From Bacteroides sp. (GTDB lineage Bacteria > Bacteroidota > Bacteroidia > Bacteroidales > Bacteroidaceae), in NCBI GenBank assembly GCA_022648295.1, contig JALCME010000005.1, positions 62,001 to 126,000 of the forward strand: a stretch of 64,000 nucleotides of DNA. Direction: 5' to 3'. The position numbers and the translations under genes are program-made. Each line of letters opens with the position of its first letter. Position 1 is the first letter of the stretch. Below the pieces are notes generated by a model. The model worked only from the letters and a program-made list of their open reading frames with translations, made no database searches and had not been told where the DNA came from. Positions 37,901-47,171 of this stretch are shown one piece after another.

Positions 37901-38008
37901 GGTCTTGATCCTGAAGTTTCTGCCACCTCAACGAGTGGAATGGGGGTTGATTACGGAAATTATCCAACTACAAAGAAGGTTGTGTTTGGCTTATCTGTTA
38001 CGTTTTAA
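34904..38008 (+). CDS. SusC-like TonB-dependent outer-membrane transporter (PUL-B)
   Basis: 1034 aa. SusC-type transporters import oligosaccharides or other ligands across the outer membrane, driven by TonB. After a signal peptide (FVILMLCILAGLTDVLAQ) come a carboxypeptidase-like regulatory domain (about 35-110; PMIGVSILEKGTTNGVVTDL), a TonB-box region (EEVVVVGYGVQ), a plug (about 125-235) and a long barrel ending KKVVFGLSVTF. The SusC at 48898-51978 is a clear paralog. The susD gene follows after 16 bp. Base composition is more AT-rich than in PUL-C. Confidence 0.95.
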   Translation: MKRSMKNSFMKKFVILMLCILAGLTDVLAQGSVKVSGTVVDNTGEPMIGVSILEKGTTNGVVTDLDGHYSLSVREGAAISFSYIGYLSQEKKALAGILNITLREDTKTLEEVVVVGYGVQRKSDLTGAISSVKAEDIQNRSITKVEEALQGKTAGVQLISTTSQPGATPTIRVRGFSSNGTSDPLYVVDGLIVSDISAIDPNNIKSMEVLKDAASAAIYGAQAGNGVVLITTKSGSKGTSSITYDFQYAVSSLARRPNLINSQEALSQQKEMNSAFTDENIQELIDNGTWDGVSTTDWYDVAFNASPTSHHTISMQGANDNGSFYLSLNNLYDNGIIRENKDLYKRFSVMMNGDYQIKPWLKVGVNANYSKYTSKMINDGSGNSSYVSMIATVMTLAPYISDTYAPDALPKSMQALLANGFTLLRNDNGDYYSCLGSMEQIHPMVAIRRNDNKNFGNSLLGTLYANLSPFKGLVLTSRLGFREANDNTYVYNHLYYGSSSVSNKDKNGATRTNSSSTYYQWENFANYNVSLFEKHNIAAMLGMSYSETNFTYVSAGVNKVAKDDPRYADVSYPAGDAVKTTEGYNNLYRKLSYFGRLSYDYQNRYMAQVALRADAADSSVLPSTNRWGYFPSVSAGWALSNEHFFVEHNHTPITFLKLRASWGQNGSTSNLSGYKYSNALITNAAGYSFSNSGLLYTTSAQPSQLYNPDLKWETSEQLDLGIDIRAFKDRLSFGMDWYTKKTKDLIVSNIIIPYEAGNTAAPMNAGDVTNKGFEFESTWKDHIGNLKYSVAANLATLKNKVTYLDPHISGGRIEGATTMASNGSFSAFEVGYPVWYFRGYQVDHLDENGAPVFKDNVPDGVIDANDKAMIGKPMPDFTYGITLTANYKDFDFLIFGNGSVGNDIFMSYSYNTISYPLKEMYDQRWISGNNTNRKYAHPSTLNADKYSLSDAYIFDGSYFRIKQIQVGYTFSKHLMKKLLIDKLRIYASLDNFFVFTNYPGLDPEVSATSTSGMGVDYGNYPTTKKVVFGLSVTF

Positions 38009-38024
38009 CTAAAATAAAAAGAAT

Positions 38025-39686
38025 ATGAAAATTAAATATATTGTATTAGTCCTAAGCGCATGCCTATTTACTTTTTCTGCATGTGATGTGAATTTGCTTA
38101 ATATTCCTCAAAAAGGAGTGGAAGACGAATCTAATTATTATATAACGGATGAGGATTGTGAGAGCGCAATTGCGGCTGTATATAATTCATGGAGAGAAGC
38201 TTTTTCAGGTTCTGGTAGCGGTGCATCTTTTTATGCTAATGGCTTCTTTATGAAAAATTTTATGGCAGATGATTTTAATTCAGGTGGGGTTCGCTCTGAT
38301 CAAACCTATGCACAGGAATTTGTTGAAAGTTGTGTAACCCCAACAAATGGCTGGGTGGAGAATTATTATAAAAAGTTATATTCAACTGTTTATCTTTGTA
38401 ATTTAGTAATTGAAAAATTTGATTCTTCAGAAAGTGCTATTAAGGCCCGTGATATAGCAGAAGCTAAGTTTTATAGAGCCCTCTGTTATTTTGAACTAAC
38501 TACTTTATGGGGGACTCCTCCTCTTGTTGATAAGGTGTTGAAAAATTCGGAAGAATATATGGCAGCTAATTCAACACAGGAAAATTTGTGGAAGTTTATC
38601 GAAACAGATCTTAAAAATGCGATTGAAACCGGAAAATTGACTTCAAAGTCAAGTCTTGATGATAAAGACAGTGGAACTCGGGCCACTTTGGAAGCTGCTG
38701 AAACCTTATTGGGAAAGTCTTATTTGTTTCAGCAGAAATATGCTGAAGCAAAAATCGAATTTGAAAAAGTTATTTCTTCTGGAAAGTATGGTTTAGTAGA
38801 TGATATAAGAGGGTTTTATCACGCTCAATGTAATGGGTGTAAAGAATATGTTTTAGAATGTGTTCGTCATAATGATCCGTCTAATATGTATAAGCAAGGA
38901 GGCTGGAGAGGTATTCTTGCTAATTGGGGATTTGGCTATGGTTTTATTGCTGGTCCTGAGTCTTCCAATTATTATAACTTTAATATAACAAGTGGATATG
39001 GCTATTTTAATCCGAGTAAATCTTTATATGATGCTTTTATTAACGAGGAAGGGGCAAATGGATATCGCTTGACTAATTGGATCAAGACTTGGAATCAGGT
39101 AGTGGCAATGAATATTGCAGTGAATGCGCGAGTGAATAAATATGGCAATGAGGGATATTATCGCTTGAAATGGTTATCTAGCTTGGAAGATGAATATGTA
39201 GGATACTGGTGCGGTAATCAAAGTAATACTCCGGTTATACGGTATGCAGATGTTTTATTAATGATGGCGGAGGCATGTCTACAGACTAATGATCAAGAGG
39301 GTGCAGATAAATATGTTAAATATGTACGTGATAGAGCGAAGTTGCCTGTTAAGTCTAATGTTACTTTAGCTGATATTAAATTAGAACGTCGTTTGGAGCT
39401 TTCCATGGAAGGTCTTCGTTTTCAGGATTTGAAACGTTGGGGCGATGCAGCTACAGTTTTAGTCGACAAGGGTAAAAAATTACCTACGTTTCAGATTACT
39501 CCAGATTCAAATAATGACATCTCTACGACAGAAGGTATTTATGTGGCTCAGTATACGACTAAGGTGACTTATGTAGATAATGAAAATAACTTGGCAGGCT
39601 GGACATCTAATAGAGATGAATATTTGCCATTTCCGGAAAATGAATTGGAGGTAAATACTAATTTGAAACAGAATGTTGGATATTGA
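38025..39686 (+). CDS. SusD/RagB-like surface lipoprotein (PUL-B)
   Basis: 553 aa. SusD proteins cap the SusC channel and bind substrate. The lipobox is FSAC in ACLFTFSACDVNLLNIP. TPR-type helices follow, with the family features AEAKFYRALCYFELTTLWG near residue 145, RYADVLLMMAEA, YVRDRAKLP and LERRLELSMEGLRFQDLKRWG towards the C-terminus. It pairs with the preceding SusC; the next gene is a hydrolase. Confidence 0.95.
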   Translation: MKIKYIVLVLSACLFTFSACDVNLLNIPQKGVEDESNYYITDEDCESAIAAVYNSWREAFSGSGSGASFYANGFFMKNFMADDFNSGGVRSDQTYAQEFVESCVTPTNGWVENYYKKLYSTVYLCNLVIEKFDSSESAIKARDIAEAKFYRALCYFELTTLWGTPPLVDKVLKNSEEYMAANSTQENLWKFIETDLKNAIETGKLTSKSSLDDKDSGTRATLEAAETLLGKSYLFQQKYAEAKIEFEKVISSGKYGLVDDIRGFYHAQCNGCKEYVLECVRHNDPSNMYKQGGWRGILANWGFGYGFIAGPESSNYYNFNITSGYGYFNPSKSLYDAFINEEGANGYRLTNWIKTWNQVVAMNIAVNARVNKYGNEGYYRLKWLSSLEDEYVGYWCGNQSNTPVIRYADVLLMMAEACLQTNDQEGADKYVKYVRDRAKLPVKSNVTLADIKLERRLELSMEGLRFQDLKRWGDAATVLVDKGKKLPTFQITPDSNNDISTTEGIYVAQYTTKVTYVDNENNLAGWTSNRDEYLPFPENELEVNTNLKQNVGY

Positions 39687-39748
39687 TGAGAATAAATATT
39701 GTTGCTTGGCAATGACAAGGACTTGGTGGTAGTTAATTATATTTGTGT

Positions 39749-41434
39749 ATGAAAAAAATGATATTTATATTATTCTTGTTCAACATATTTATATTATGTG
39801 CACAAGAAGAGTTTAATGCAAAAGATTCTATTGTTTTATCTCGTTTTCCGTATACACAGCAGGTGGTATATATATGTAGGGATACAATAAAGAATGTTGA
39901 TGGGCGGTTTCCTAGTTTTTCTCCAATGTTTCTTATTTATCCGGATAAACCTTGTGATAAGAAACAGGCACAGGATCTTATTTATGAACTTGGGATAAAT
40001 GAATATTTTCATAAATACACTGCAATAGTTGGTGTAGTTAATCCGTTAGGAGATAAATATGACAATTTACGAGATTTTGAGGCTTATAAAGACTTAATCA
40101 ATAAGTTGCGAGTTATTTCTAATTTGAAGATTATAGGAATTGGAGCTGGAGCTACTTTTGTTAATAAAGTTGTAGCTTGTAATGCAGATGCTGTGGCTGG
40201 AATTATGTCTGTAAATGGAGAGGTTGGTAAAAAAGAAGGTACACCTGTACCGGCATTCATTGCAGGGAACAGGTGCCGGGTAGTAGCTCATGCTTATGTT
40301 GAACGTAATGGAGCAACAATAAGAAAGAATAGAGATGGATGCTTATACTATACTAATGAAAAAGAACCGTTATTAAATGTAGTGGTTGGTTCGAATAAGT
40401 TGTTTTCATTGAAAGACATGTTTGCCGAAGCTTGGAAATGTATATTTAGTAAGAATTATCGTTTTAATAATTATAGACATACATGGTACACAGGATGCTC
40501 TTTCGGACAATATGGTCCTTATGAACTTGAACCTTATATTATGTTAGATAGCATGGGAATAGTTCGCTATACAGTTACTAAGGATTTGTTAGGAACAGGT
40601 ACTTTTTTATGGTATGAATATCATCCAAAATCTACGATAAAGGCACCAAAAGGCTCAGTTCCTTTACTTATTTTGCTACATGGCAATAATAATGATCCTC
40701 GTACACAGGCTGAGACTTCTGGTTTTATAGAACTCTGTGCTAAAGAGAACTTTGTCGTTGCTGAACTGGAATGGCAGGGTAATGGGTATACCCCAATGGG
40801 GCTAGATGGCATTGAGCAAGTTATTTATTATTTATTAAAAACTTATCCTCAATTAGATGCGTCTCGGGTTTATGCAGAAGGCCTTTCTGCGGGTTCAGCA
40901 ACAGCGACAGGATTGGGCATCCGAAAATCCCATTTATTTGCTGCTATAGGGGGGCATTCTGCCGGTCTGTTTCCAAATCGTTATTCTTTTGGATTCAATG
41001 AAGAAGCTATTGTAAATGAAGCGATACAGAAAAGAGGATGGGTGGAAATGCCTTATTTCTCTGTTGTAGGTACAAGTGATGAAGTTGTTCCGTTTATTAA
41101 TCAGGATAATTGGAAAAACAACACTTTCTTCCATGCTTGGAAGGTCTATCAAATAATGAATGGAATGGAAGTGGTAGAAAAAACAGACTTTTCAAAATAT
41201 AGCATATTTGGAATAAAATTGGAAGATTGTTGTAATGTCTCTACAAATAAAAATATCTCAATGGAGGTTGGTGTGCAATATAAGGATAGTATTCCGCTAC
41301 TTAAAATTGCTATTGTAAATAATTATGGTCATTGGAACTTTAAACCTGATGCACAGTTAATGTGGAAATTCTTCAGTATGTTTGCTCGAGACCCAGTAAC
41401 AAAGAAGCTTATTTATAAAATTGCTGACAAGTGA
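39749..41434 (+). CDS. Secreted alpha/beta hydrolase, esterase/PHB-depolymerase-like
   Basis: 561 aa from ATG at 39749 (a TTG six bases upstream is in frame). It has a signal peptide (MIFILFLFNIFILCAQ). The C-terminal half carries LLILLHGNNNDPRTQAETSG (oxyanion region), the nucleophile elbow YAEGLSAGSATATG (Ser380), VVGTSDEVVPF (Asp) and NNYGHWNF (His), as in LpqC/feruloyl-esterase-like enzymes. The N-terminal half contains a similar elbow, KIIGIGAGATFV, with Ala in place of Ser; it may be a second, inactive alpha/beta domain. Substrate unknown; an ester-linked group on the PUL-B ligand is plausible. Confidence 0.78.
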   Translation: MKKMIFILFLFNIFILCAQEEFNAKDSIVLSRFPYTQQVVYICRDTIKNVDGRFPSFSPMFLIYPDKPCDKKQAQDLIYELGINEYFHKYTAIVGVVNPLGDKYDNLRDFEAYKDLINKLRVISNLKIIGIGAGATFVNKVVACNADAVAGIMSVNGEVGKKEGTPVPAFIAGNRCRVVAHAYVERNGATIRKNRDGCLYYTNEKEPLLNVVVGSNKLFSLKDMFAEAWKCIFSKNYRFNNYRHTWYTGCSFGQYGPYELEPYIMLDSMGIVRYTVTKDLLGTGTFLWYEYHPKSTIKAPKGSVPLLILLHGNNNDPRTQAETSGFIELCAKENFVVAELEWQGNGYTPMGLDGIEQVIYYLLKTYPQLDASRVYAEGLSAGSATATGLGIRKSHLFAAIGGHSAGLFPNRYSFGFNEEAIVNEAIQKRGWVEMPYFSVVGTSDEVVPFINQDNWKNNTFFHAWKVYQIMNGMEVVEKTDFSKYSIFGIKLEDCCNVSTNKNISMEVGVQYKDSIPLLKIAIVNNYGHWNFKPDAQLMWKFFSMFARDPVTKKLIYKIADK

Positions 41435-41612
41435 TCATAAAGTAATATATTAGAATAGATTTTAACGAGAAATAGGTCAGTCTTGATGGTCTTATATTTT
41501 GGGTGTATTATTGCTCTGTGAAAAATAGAAGTATTTATGTTTTGTTGTAAGTCGTTGATTGGCCTATTAATTAAAATTTGAATGATGGTTTTTATATTAA
41601 AAAGTATGTCTT

Positions 41613-42431
41613 ATGAAAAAAGTAGTTATGTTTTTTTTATTTTGTGAAATTGCATTAGTTCCATTTGCTCAGGAAGTATATAAGAATGATGAACTAACAA
41701 TTAGTAAATTGGCTGATAAAACATGGGTTGTAGAAACTTCAGATAATACTACGATGTATATCTTGGAAGGTGAGAAACGAGCCATGTTGATCGATACCGG
41801 CACGAAGTGCGCTGCACTAGATAAAATAGTTCGTAAAATTACAGCAAAGCCTCTGTATGTCGTTGTTACACATAATCATGTAGATCATGCAGGAAATATT
41901 CGTTATTTCAAGGAAGTATACATGCACCCTGCTGATTCCATTGTACGGGTGACTATACCCTTTAATGGAAAGTACATTTGGCTAAGAGATGGTCAAATTT
42001 TTGATTTAGGGAATCGTAAGATTGAAGTAAAATGGATGCCTGGTCACACACCTGGATCGATCGTATTACTTGATAGAAATATTCATGCTTGCTATTCTGG
42101 TGATGCATTTGGTTCTGGTCAGGTCTGGTTGCAACTTCGCCCACATGTGCCAATGAAAACTTATTATGAATCATGTGTACATATGGAAAAAATCATGGAG
42201 AAAGAAGAAATTACAAGCATTTACTGTGGGCATTATCCTTATTTACATAGAGCTCTTGGATTGCAATATATCATTGATATGAAGAATTTGGCTAAGTGCA
42301 TTTCGGATGGTGACAATATAGATGTTAAACCATATCCATATAGCAATAATGTTGATATTTCTTCTAAAAAATCAGTTTTTGCTAAGAGTGGGTCTGCTAT
42401 GATTGTTTATGACTCTGAACATATTAATTGA
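41613..42431 (+). CDS. Exported metallo-beta-lactamase-fold hydrolase
   Basis: 272 aa with a signal peptide (MKKVVMFFLFCEIALVPFAQ). The metal motif VVTHNHVDHAGN gives His87, His89, Asp91 and His92; further ligands are likely in MPGHTPGS, YSGDAFG and YCGHYPYL. This is the general MBL hydrolase fold; lactonase, esterase or other activity cannot be told apart here. It is the last gene of PUL-B, about 180 bp after the alpha/beta hydrolase, and a terminator follows. Confidence 0.85.
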   Translation: MKKVVMFFLFCEIALVPFAQEVYKNDELTISKLADKTWVVETSDNTTMYILEGEKRAMLIDTGTKCAALDKIVRKITAKPLYVVVTHNHVDHAGNIRYFKEVYMHPADSIVRVTIPFNGKYIWLRDGQIFDLGNRKIEVKWMPGHTPGSIVLLDRNIHACYSGDAFGSGQVWLQLRPHVPMKTYYESCVHMEKIMEKEEITSIYCGHYPYLHRALGLQYIIDMKNLAKCISDGDNIDVKPYPYSNNVDISSKKSVFAKSGSAMIVYDSEHIN

Positions 42432-42527
42432 AGTGTAGTTTTAAGGTTACCTATTTATGCAGTAATGGGCTGTTCCTTAAAAGGAATTATCTGCACCTTA
42501 TAGTAATGTACTAATGTTATTCCTTTG

Positions 42528-42577
42528 ATAAATCTGCAATTTTTTGTGTTATTGAAAACAGAAAATTGCAGATTTAT
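42528..42577. terminator. Terminator between PUL-B and PUL-C
   Basis: A perfect 16-bp stem (ATAAATCTGCAATTTT at 42528-42543 with 42562-42577) has an 18-nt loop. It lies between the convergent MBL (+) and HTCS-C (-) genes and probably serves the PUL-B operon. Just before it, near 42476, is a small palindrome TTCCTTAAAAGGAA, similar to the arm beside the HTCS-B stop. Confidence 0.7.
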
Positions 42578-42859
42578 ATAATTAGGCTGAATCAGTCTGT
42601 TTAATCTTTATTTTTATTGTTGAAGTGATTTGTTTCATGGATGTAAAACTGAAAAGTCTGAAATTGATGATAGTACATCTAAACGAAAATGAAGTCTATT
42701 TTTATGAGTTGGGAGATCTATTTGTTTTGTAGTTCGATATATGTTATAAGATATTTTTTTGATTTACTTAATTATGGAGAGTCGCAAATTGAATGGACCA
42801 CGGTTTGTTGAATATATTGCCAATGCTTTAAATCGAAATACATCACTGAATGCTCCTGC
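42578..42859. other. Interval with two very short frames, no clear gene
   Basis: Two 31-codon frames on the plus strand (ATG at 42638, MDVKLKSLKLMIVHLNENEV...; ATG at 42774, MESRKLNGPRFVEYIANALN...) are too short and unsupported to call. They may be gene debris. Confidence 0.4.
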
Positions 42860-45800
42860 CTATTTATGATATTGGCTAGGGGTGATTTCAAATTTTTGCT
42901 TAAAACTTCTAGAAAAATGGGATAATGTAGCGAACCCAGTCATATCAGCTATCTCCGAGATATTATATTTTCCCTCTGCTATCAGTTCTGCAGCTCGGTT
43001 CAACTTATAAGTTCTGAAGAAAGTACCTGGATTTTCTCCAGTCAATCCCTTTACTTTATAATAAAACTTGGTACGGGATATTTTTAGCCGTTCAGTCATG
43101 CGCGCCACATCTAATTCCGGATTTGACAATTCATTCTCCATTAATCGGTATAGATCGGTCATAAATACATTATCTTGTGGCGAGAGTGCTTTTTCGCTTA
43201 TTTTATCTGTTTTTGTGGCTTTGCCTAGAAGGCTACGCACTTTCTCTCTATTTCGTAATTGTGATTTAATGAGTGCAAGTAGATAATTGGGATCAAATGG
43301 CTTGGTTACATAAGCATCCGCACCAGTGTTTAGCCCTTCCACTTGGTTTTCCATGGTAATTTTAGCTGTCACCAGAATGACTGGAATATGGCATAGTTGT
43401 AGATCTTCTTTAACCAGCTTACAGAGTTGGTAACCATCTTTACCCGGCATAACGACGTCACTCAATATTAGGTCTGGAGCTTCTTCATTGATTGCTTTGA
43501 ATGCATTGTCCGCATCAAAGCGACAAATTACTTTATAATAAGGGGAGAGTAATACATTTAAATAGTGAACCACTTCTGTGTCATCATCCACCAGCAATAT
43601 GGTTTGATGTTCTTCCGAGATGTCTTTGGGTTCTTTAGCTTGGTGCACTTCGTTCTCTAGCAGAGGAAAAGCTTCTTTCTGAGTATGTTGTGCTGTTGCA
43701 CGTTCCTCGTCTGTATAAGAAATGTCATTTACCGGTAGGATAAAAGTAAATATGCTCCCAGAGATTCCTTGGCGATTTTCCACCTTAATATGCCCATGGT
43801 GTAATTCTGTGAGACTGCGTGCATAATATAGTCCTATACCGGTTCCCCAATTATAGGATCCTTCCTTCTGATCATCTATTTGGAAATAACGTTCGAATAC
43901 TTTTTCCTGTTTATCTACAGGAATACCTTTTCCTGTATCTGCTACGGATATCTTTATATATTGGGTGTCTTTATCTTTTTCTGTTAAGTTGAAAATTTGG
44001 CTTGCTTCTTCTTTGCTAATTACGTCAAAGTAGATTGCTACTTTTCCTCCGGTTGGTGTGAACTTTAGTGCATTAGACAATAAATTGCTGAAAATCTTAT
44101 CTATTTTATCTTCATCCAACCAAAGTAAAAAAGTATCTTCCAATCCGTACGAATCGAGTGTGATTCCTTTATTTTCGGCATTTATACGGAAAATATCTGT
44201 TAGATGTGTCAAAACAGAAATAATATCCACATGCTTTACTTTTAGTTTCAGGGTGTCATTTTCCAGTTTATTAAAGTCCATTAATTGGTTGATGAGCTTT
44301 AACATTCGGTTTACGCTGTGTTGTATAATATACAGCAGCGTTCTGTTATTATCTGTTATTTCTTGGCTGTCACATAGCTGTTTTATTGGACCGGAGATCA
44401 TGGTTAAGGGAGTGCGGAATTCATGCGAAACATTTGCAAAGAAGCTCATGTTCATTTTGTTGACTCGCTGTTCTTGCATCCTTTGCTGTTCGGCATGTCG
44501 TACGGCCTCTTTTTCCGCTTTTATGCGTAACCAGGCACGCAAGAATATATATATAATGGCTATTGCAATAGCAAAATAGAGACAATATGCCCATGCCGTA
44601 CTCCAAGGTGCAGGTGAAATGATGACCCGTATTAGGTTTTCAGCTTCTATTATACTTTTATCATTATTTGTGATCTTTACCTTAAAAAGATATTTTCCAG
44701 GAGGAAGGTTGGCGTAATATGCTTCCCTGTTATTATAAGCATCAATCCAATAATTGTCAAAGTGTTCCATCTGATAATAATAGTGCACGCGTTCATGTTC
44801 ACAATAATCCAGTGCGGCGAATGAGATGCTGAAGCTGTTTTGGTCATGCTTTAAACGAATATCAGGTTTGTATGAAAGCTGTTTGTTTATGCAAGCGTCA
44901 TCTTGCGGTCGTATTAATTTGTTGTGTATCTTTAAATCTTCAAATAGTAATGGTATATTCCGTTTAATCGTTACGTCTATAGGATTAAAGAATGTTAGTC
45001 CATGAGTTCCTCCGAAAACAAGTGTGCCATCTGGTAAGCGGCATGAAGAGCGATCATAGAACTGATTTCCACCAATACCGTCTGCTGCATAGTAATTAGT
45101 AAATTTTTGCACAGTCCGGTCATATTTGCTTAAACCATATTGAGTACTGACCCAGATATTTCCCTGTATATCTTCTTCAACACTGGAAATATCTGTGCAC
45201 GGAGCTCCTGATACGGGGAGCATTCTCTTTTCGGTAGGAGAATAACATAGCAATCCATTGCTAACAGTTCCTATCCAAACTTTTCCTTGCGTATCTTCAT
45301 ACAATACAGTCGGAATAAATACAGAACGTCGAATACATGTTTTTATATCTTCTTCAGGCATTGGCAATTCTTGGGACTTCCATGAGTTAGGATCTATTTG
45401 TAACATTTTGTGGTTGAAAGCTGCGACTAAAACCTTCCCAGTGGAGATCGGACAAATACCTGGTATAAAAGTAAAATTCATCGGATAAATCTGTTGGGCC
45501 TTAAAAGTGTTTTCTCCTTGTCGCAAGGCATAAATGTATTCACTGGCCGTTCCGACCCAGATTGTCTGGTTCTGATCTTGGGCAATGCTCATCGGAAAAT
45601 AAACCGTATAATTGGATTCTGTTTGCAGATGTCCATTACGAAATTGACATTTCAGGACTTTATGGGGGGAGGTGATCATCCATATTGCATCACTGCTATC
45701 TACAAATATTTGTCTGATCTCCATATTCTCTTGTTCTTCTTCCGGCAATATTTTTCGCATATCGATCTTTTCTACTTTCTGAGTAGTCAGATCATACATG

Positions 45801-46918
45801 AACAGACCGTCCATTAGCGTTGCAATCCATAAATGTTTTCCTTTGTCCACAGCTACTGAAACCACCGATTTATTTTCTACGCATGAACGTAAGTAATTAT
45901 TGTTATTAAATCGCTCTTTATAATTATAACGGACCACATATCCTTGATCAATTGATCCTATCCATAGATTTTTTTGGGAGTCAGTAAATATTTTGCTTAT
46001 TTTGAATCGGGGGACTTCAAACGGAAAGCCATTTTCTTCTTGATGAATAACGACTCCTTTGATATAGTTATAAAGAAACATTCCCTGCTTTTCCGTATTA
46101 AGTAACAAGCTGTTCCCGCCGTATGGATGAATGTATTCAATAGTACTTTTCGAGAGTATCGGATGCTTGCGTATGGCTTCCGGAATATCTCTATATCTCC
46201 GGTTGCGTGTATCGAATATCGAAAGTGATTTATTGCCGCAGAGCCATAATTCACCGTTATCACGCATGTACGAGTAAGTAGGATAATGTGAAACCGGTAC
46301 TGAGTCTTTCAATTGGAGTGTTGATGAGTTGTAGCAGCGAATAGCCAGTGGATTGACAACCCATAACTTATTACTATTATCAATAAAACACTTCCCATTG
46401 AAAGTTCGTTGTGGATCTAATCTTTTTATTACGCATTCAAAACGCTTGCTTTTAGGGTTGTATACACAAAGTTGGACCACCATATTCAAGAATATTTTTC
46501 CTTCTTTATTTTCCAAAAATTGCACTCCATTCTTATTAGGTATATCTATAGGTATACGTTGAAAGTTGTCTTGATCGGTGTATTGACATATCCCATTAAC
46601 CGTGGCTATCCATAGTCGTTCTTGTGAGTCACGGAACACATCTTGAATTTGATTGTCGGGTAAGTCTAGTGAGTCGTCAGTACAGAAGTATTGGTGATAT
46701 TCATGCACGTTATATTTGTTCAACCCCCGAAAAGTTCCAATCCATATATGTCCTTGTGCATCTTCGGCAAAAGATGAAATTTTTTGGTTAGATATATTGT
46801 TGGAGATAGTAGGGCTTTCCACTACTTCTTGCTGTTTCTCTACAGCTTTGTTCCTTTGGCATGAAGCTGTAAGTGTAATATAAGAGAATAGAGAAATAAA
46901 GAAAAATATTTTCTGCAT
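42860..46918 (-). CDS. Hybrid two-component sensor-regulator (HTCS), PUL-C
   Basis: 1352 aa with ATG at 46918 (MQKIFFFISLFSYITLTASC). The frame extends 24 codons upstream, but the -7 box 29 bp before 46918 and the match to the HTCS-B start favour this one. Domain order is as in HTCS-B: two propellers of WIGT/WIAT repeats, Y_Y_Y, one membrane helix, HisKA with SHEFRTPLTMISGP (His about 831), HATPase, receiver (Asp about 1111) and AraC (about 1253-1352). The sequence is closely similar to HTCS-B throughout, so the two arose by duplication. It is divergent from the PUL-C operon. Confidence 0.93.
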   Translation of the reverse strand: MQKIFFFISLFSYITLTASCQRNKAVEKQQEVVESPTISNNISNQKISSFAEDAQGHIWIGTFRGLNKYNVHEYHQYFCTDDSLDLPDNQIQDVFRDSQERLWIATVNGICQYTDQDNFQRIPIDIPNKNGVQFLENKEGKIFLNMVVQLCVYNPKSKRFECVIKRLDPQRTFNGKCFIDNSNKLWVVNPLAIRCYNSSTLQLKDSVPVSHYPTYSYMRDNGELWLCGNKSLSIFDTRNRRYRDIPEAIRKHPILSKSTIEYIHPYGGNSLLLNTEKQGMFLYNYIKGVVIHQEENGFPFEVPRFKISKIFTDSQKNLWIGSIDQGYVVRYNYKERFNNNNYLRSCVENKSVVSVAVDKGKHLWIATLMDGLFMYDLTTQKVEKIDMRKILPEEEQENMEIRQIFVDSSDAIWMITSPHKVLKCQFRNGHLQTESNYTVYFPMSIAQDQNQTIWVGTASEYIYALRQGENTFKAQQIYPMNFTFIPGICPISTGKVLVAAFNHKMLQIDPNSWKSQELPMPEEDIKTCIRRSVFIPTVLYEDTQGKVWIGTVSNGLLCYSPTEKRMLPVSGAPCTDISSVEEDIQGNIWVSTQYGLSKYDRTVQKFTNYYAADGIGGNQFYDRSSCRLPDGTLVFGGTHGLTFFNPIDVTIKRNIPLLFEDLKIHNKLIRPQDDACINKQLSYKPDIRLKHDQNSFSISFAALDYCEHERVHYYYQMEHFDNYWIDAYNNREAYYANLPPGKYLFKVKITNNDKSIIEAENLIRVIISPAPWSTAWAYCLYFAIAIAIIYIFLRAWLRIKAEKEAVRHAEQQRMQEQRVNKMNMSFFANVSHEFRTPLTMISGPIKQLCDSQEITDNNRTLLYIIQHSVNRMLKLINQLMDFNKLENDTLKLKVKHVDIISVLTHLTDIFRINAENKGITLDSYGLEDTFLLWLDEDKIDKIFSNLLSNALKFTPTGGKVAIYFDVISKEEASQIFNLTEKDKDTQYIKISVADTGKGIPVDKQEKVFERYFQIDDQKEGSYNWGTGIGLYYARSLTELHHGHIKVENRQGISGSIFTFILPVNDISYTDEERATAQHTQKEAFPLLENEVHQAKEPKDISEEHQTILLVDDDTEVVHYLNVLLSPYYKVICRFDADNAFKAINEEAPDLILSDVVMPGKDGYQLCKLVKEDLQLCHIPVILVTAKITMENQVEGLNTGADAYVTKPFDPNYLLALIKSQLRNREKVRSLLGKATKTDKISEKALSPQDNVFMTDLYRLMENELSNPELDVARMTERLKISRTKFYYKVKGLTGENPGTFFRTYKLNRAAELIAEGKYNISEIADMTGFATLSHFSRSFKQKFEITPSQYHK

Positions 46919-46947
46919 AGTATTGTTACTTAGGATTAAGGAATATA

Positions 46948-46955
46948 CAAATATA
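46948..46955 (-). promoter_or_regulatory. -7 element of HTCS-C
   Basis: Minus-strand TATATTTG (TAnnTTTG) ends 29 bp before the ATG at 46918. The same spacing is seen in HTCS-B. Confidence 0.55.
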
Positions 46956-47034
46956 GTTATAAGAACAGCATTTATCTTCATCTTTATCATGAAATAGGGC
47001 TAAAATAAGTCCTAAACTCTGTTATAAAGCAGTT

Positions 47035-47068
47035 TATGAACAAATAGAATAATCTATGAACAAATAGA
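47035..47068 (+). promoter_or_regulatory. Tandem direct repeat, likely HTCS operator (PUL-C)
   Basis: TATGAACAAATAGA occurs exactly at 47035-47048 and 47055-47068, a 20-bp period, 104 bp before the esterase start. PUL-B has the same core AACAAATA with the same period and distance. Probable HTCS-C binding site. Confidence 0.65.
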
Positions 47069-47171
47069 CAAGTGGAATTGGATATTCGGATAAATCTTTT
47101 AGATACATTAGAAATTGATTGATTGTAGAATACGGTAATATTGCAATTGTAAAACCAAACTAATATGTATT

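Noticed and set aside
42638-42869. Two 31-codon plus-strand frames before HTCS-C
   Set aside because: Too short, no ribosome site and no recognised family; the second overlaps the end of the HTCS gene.
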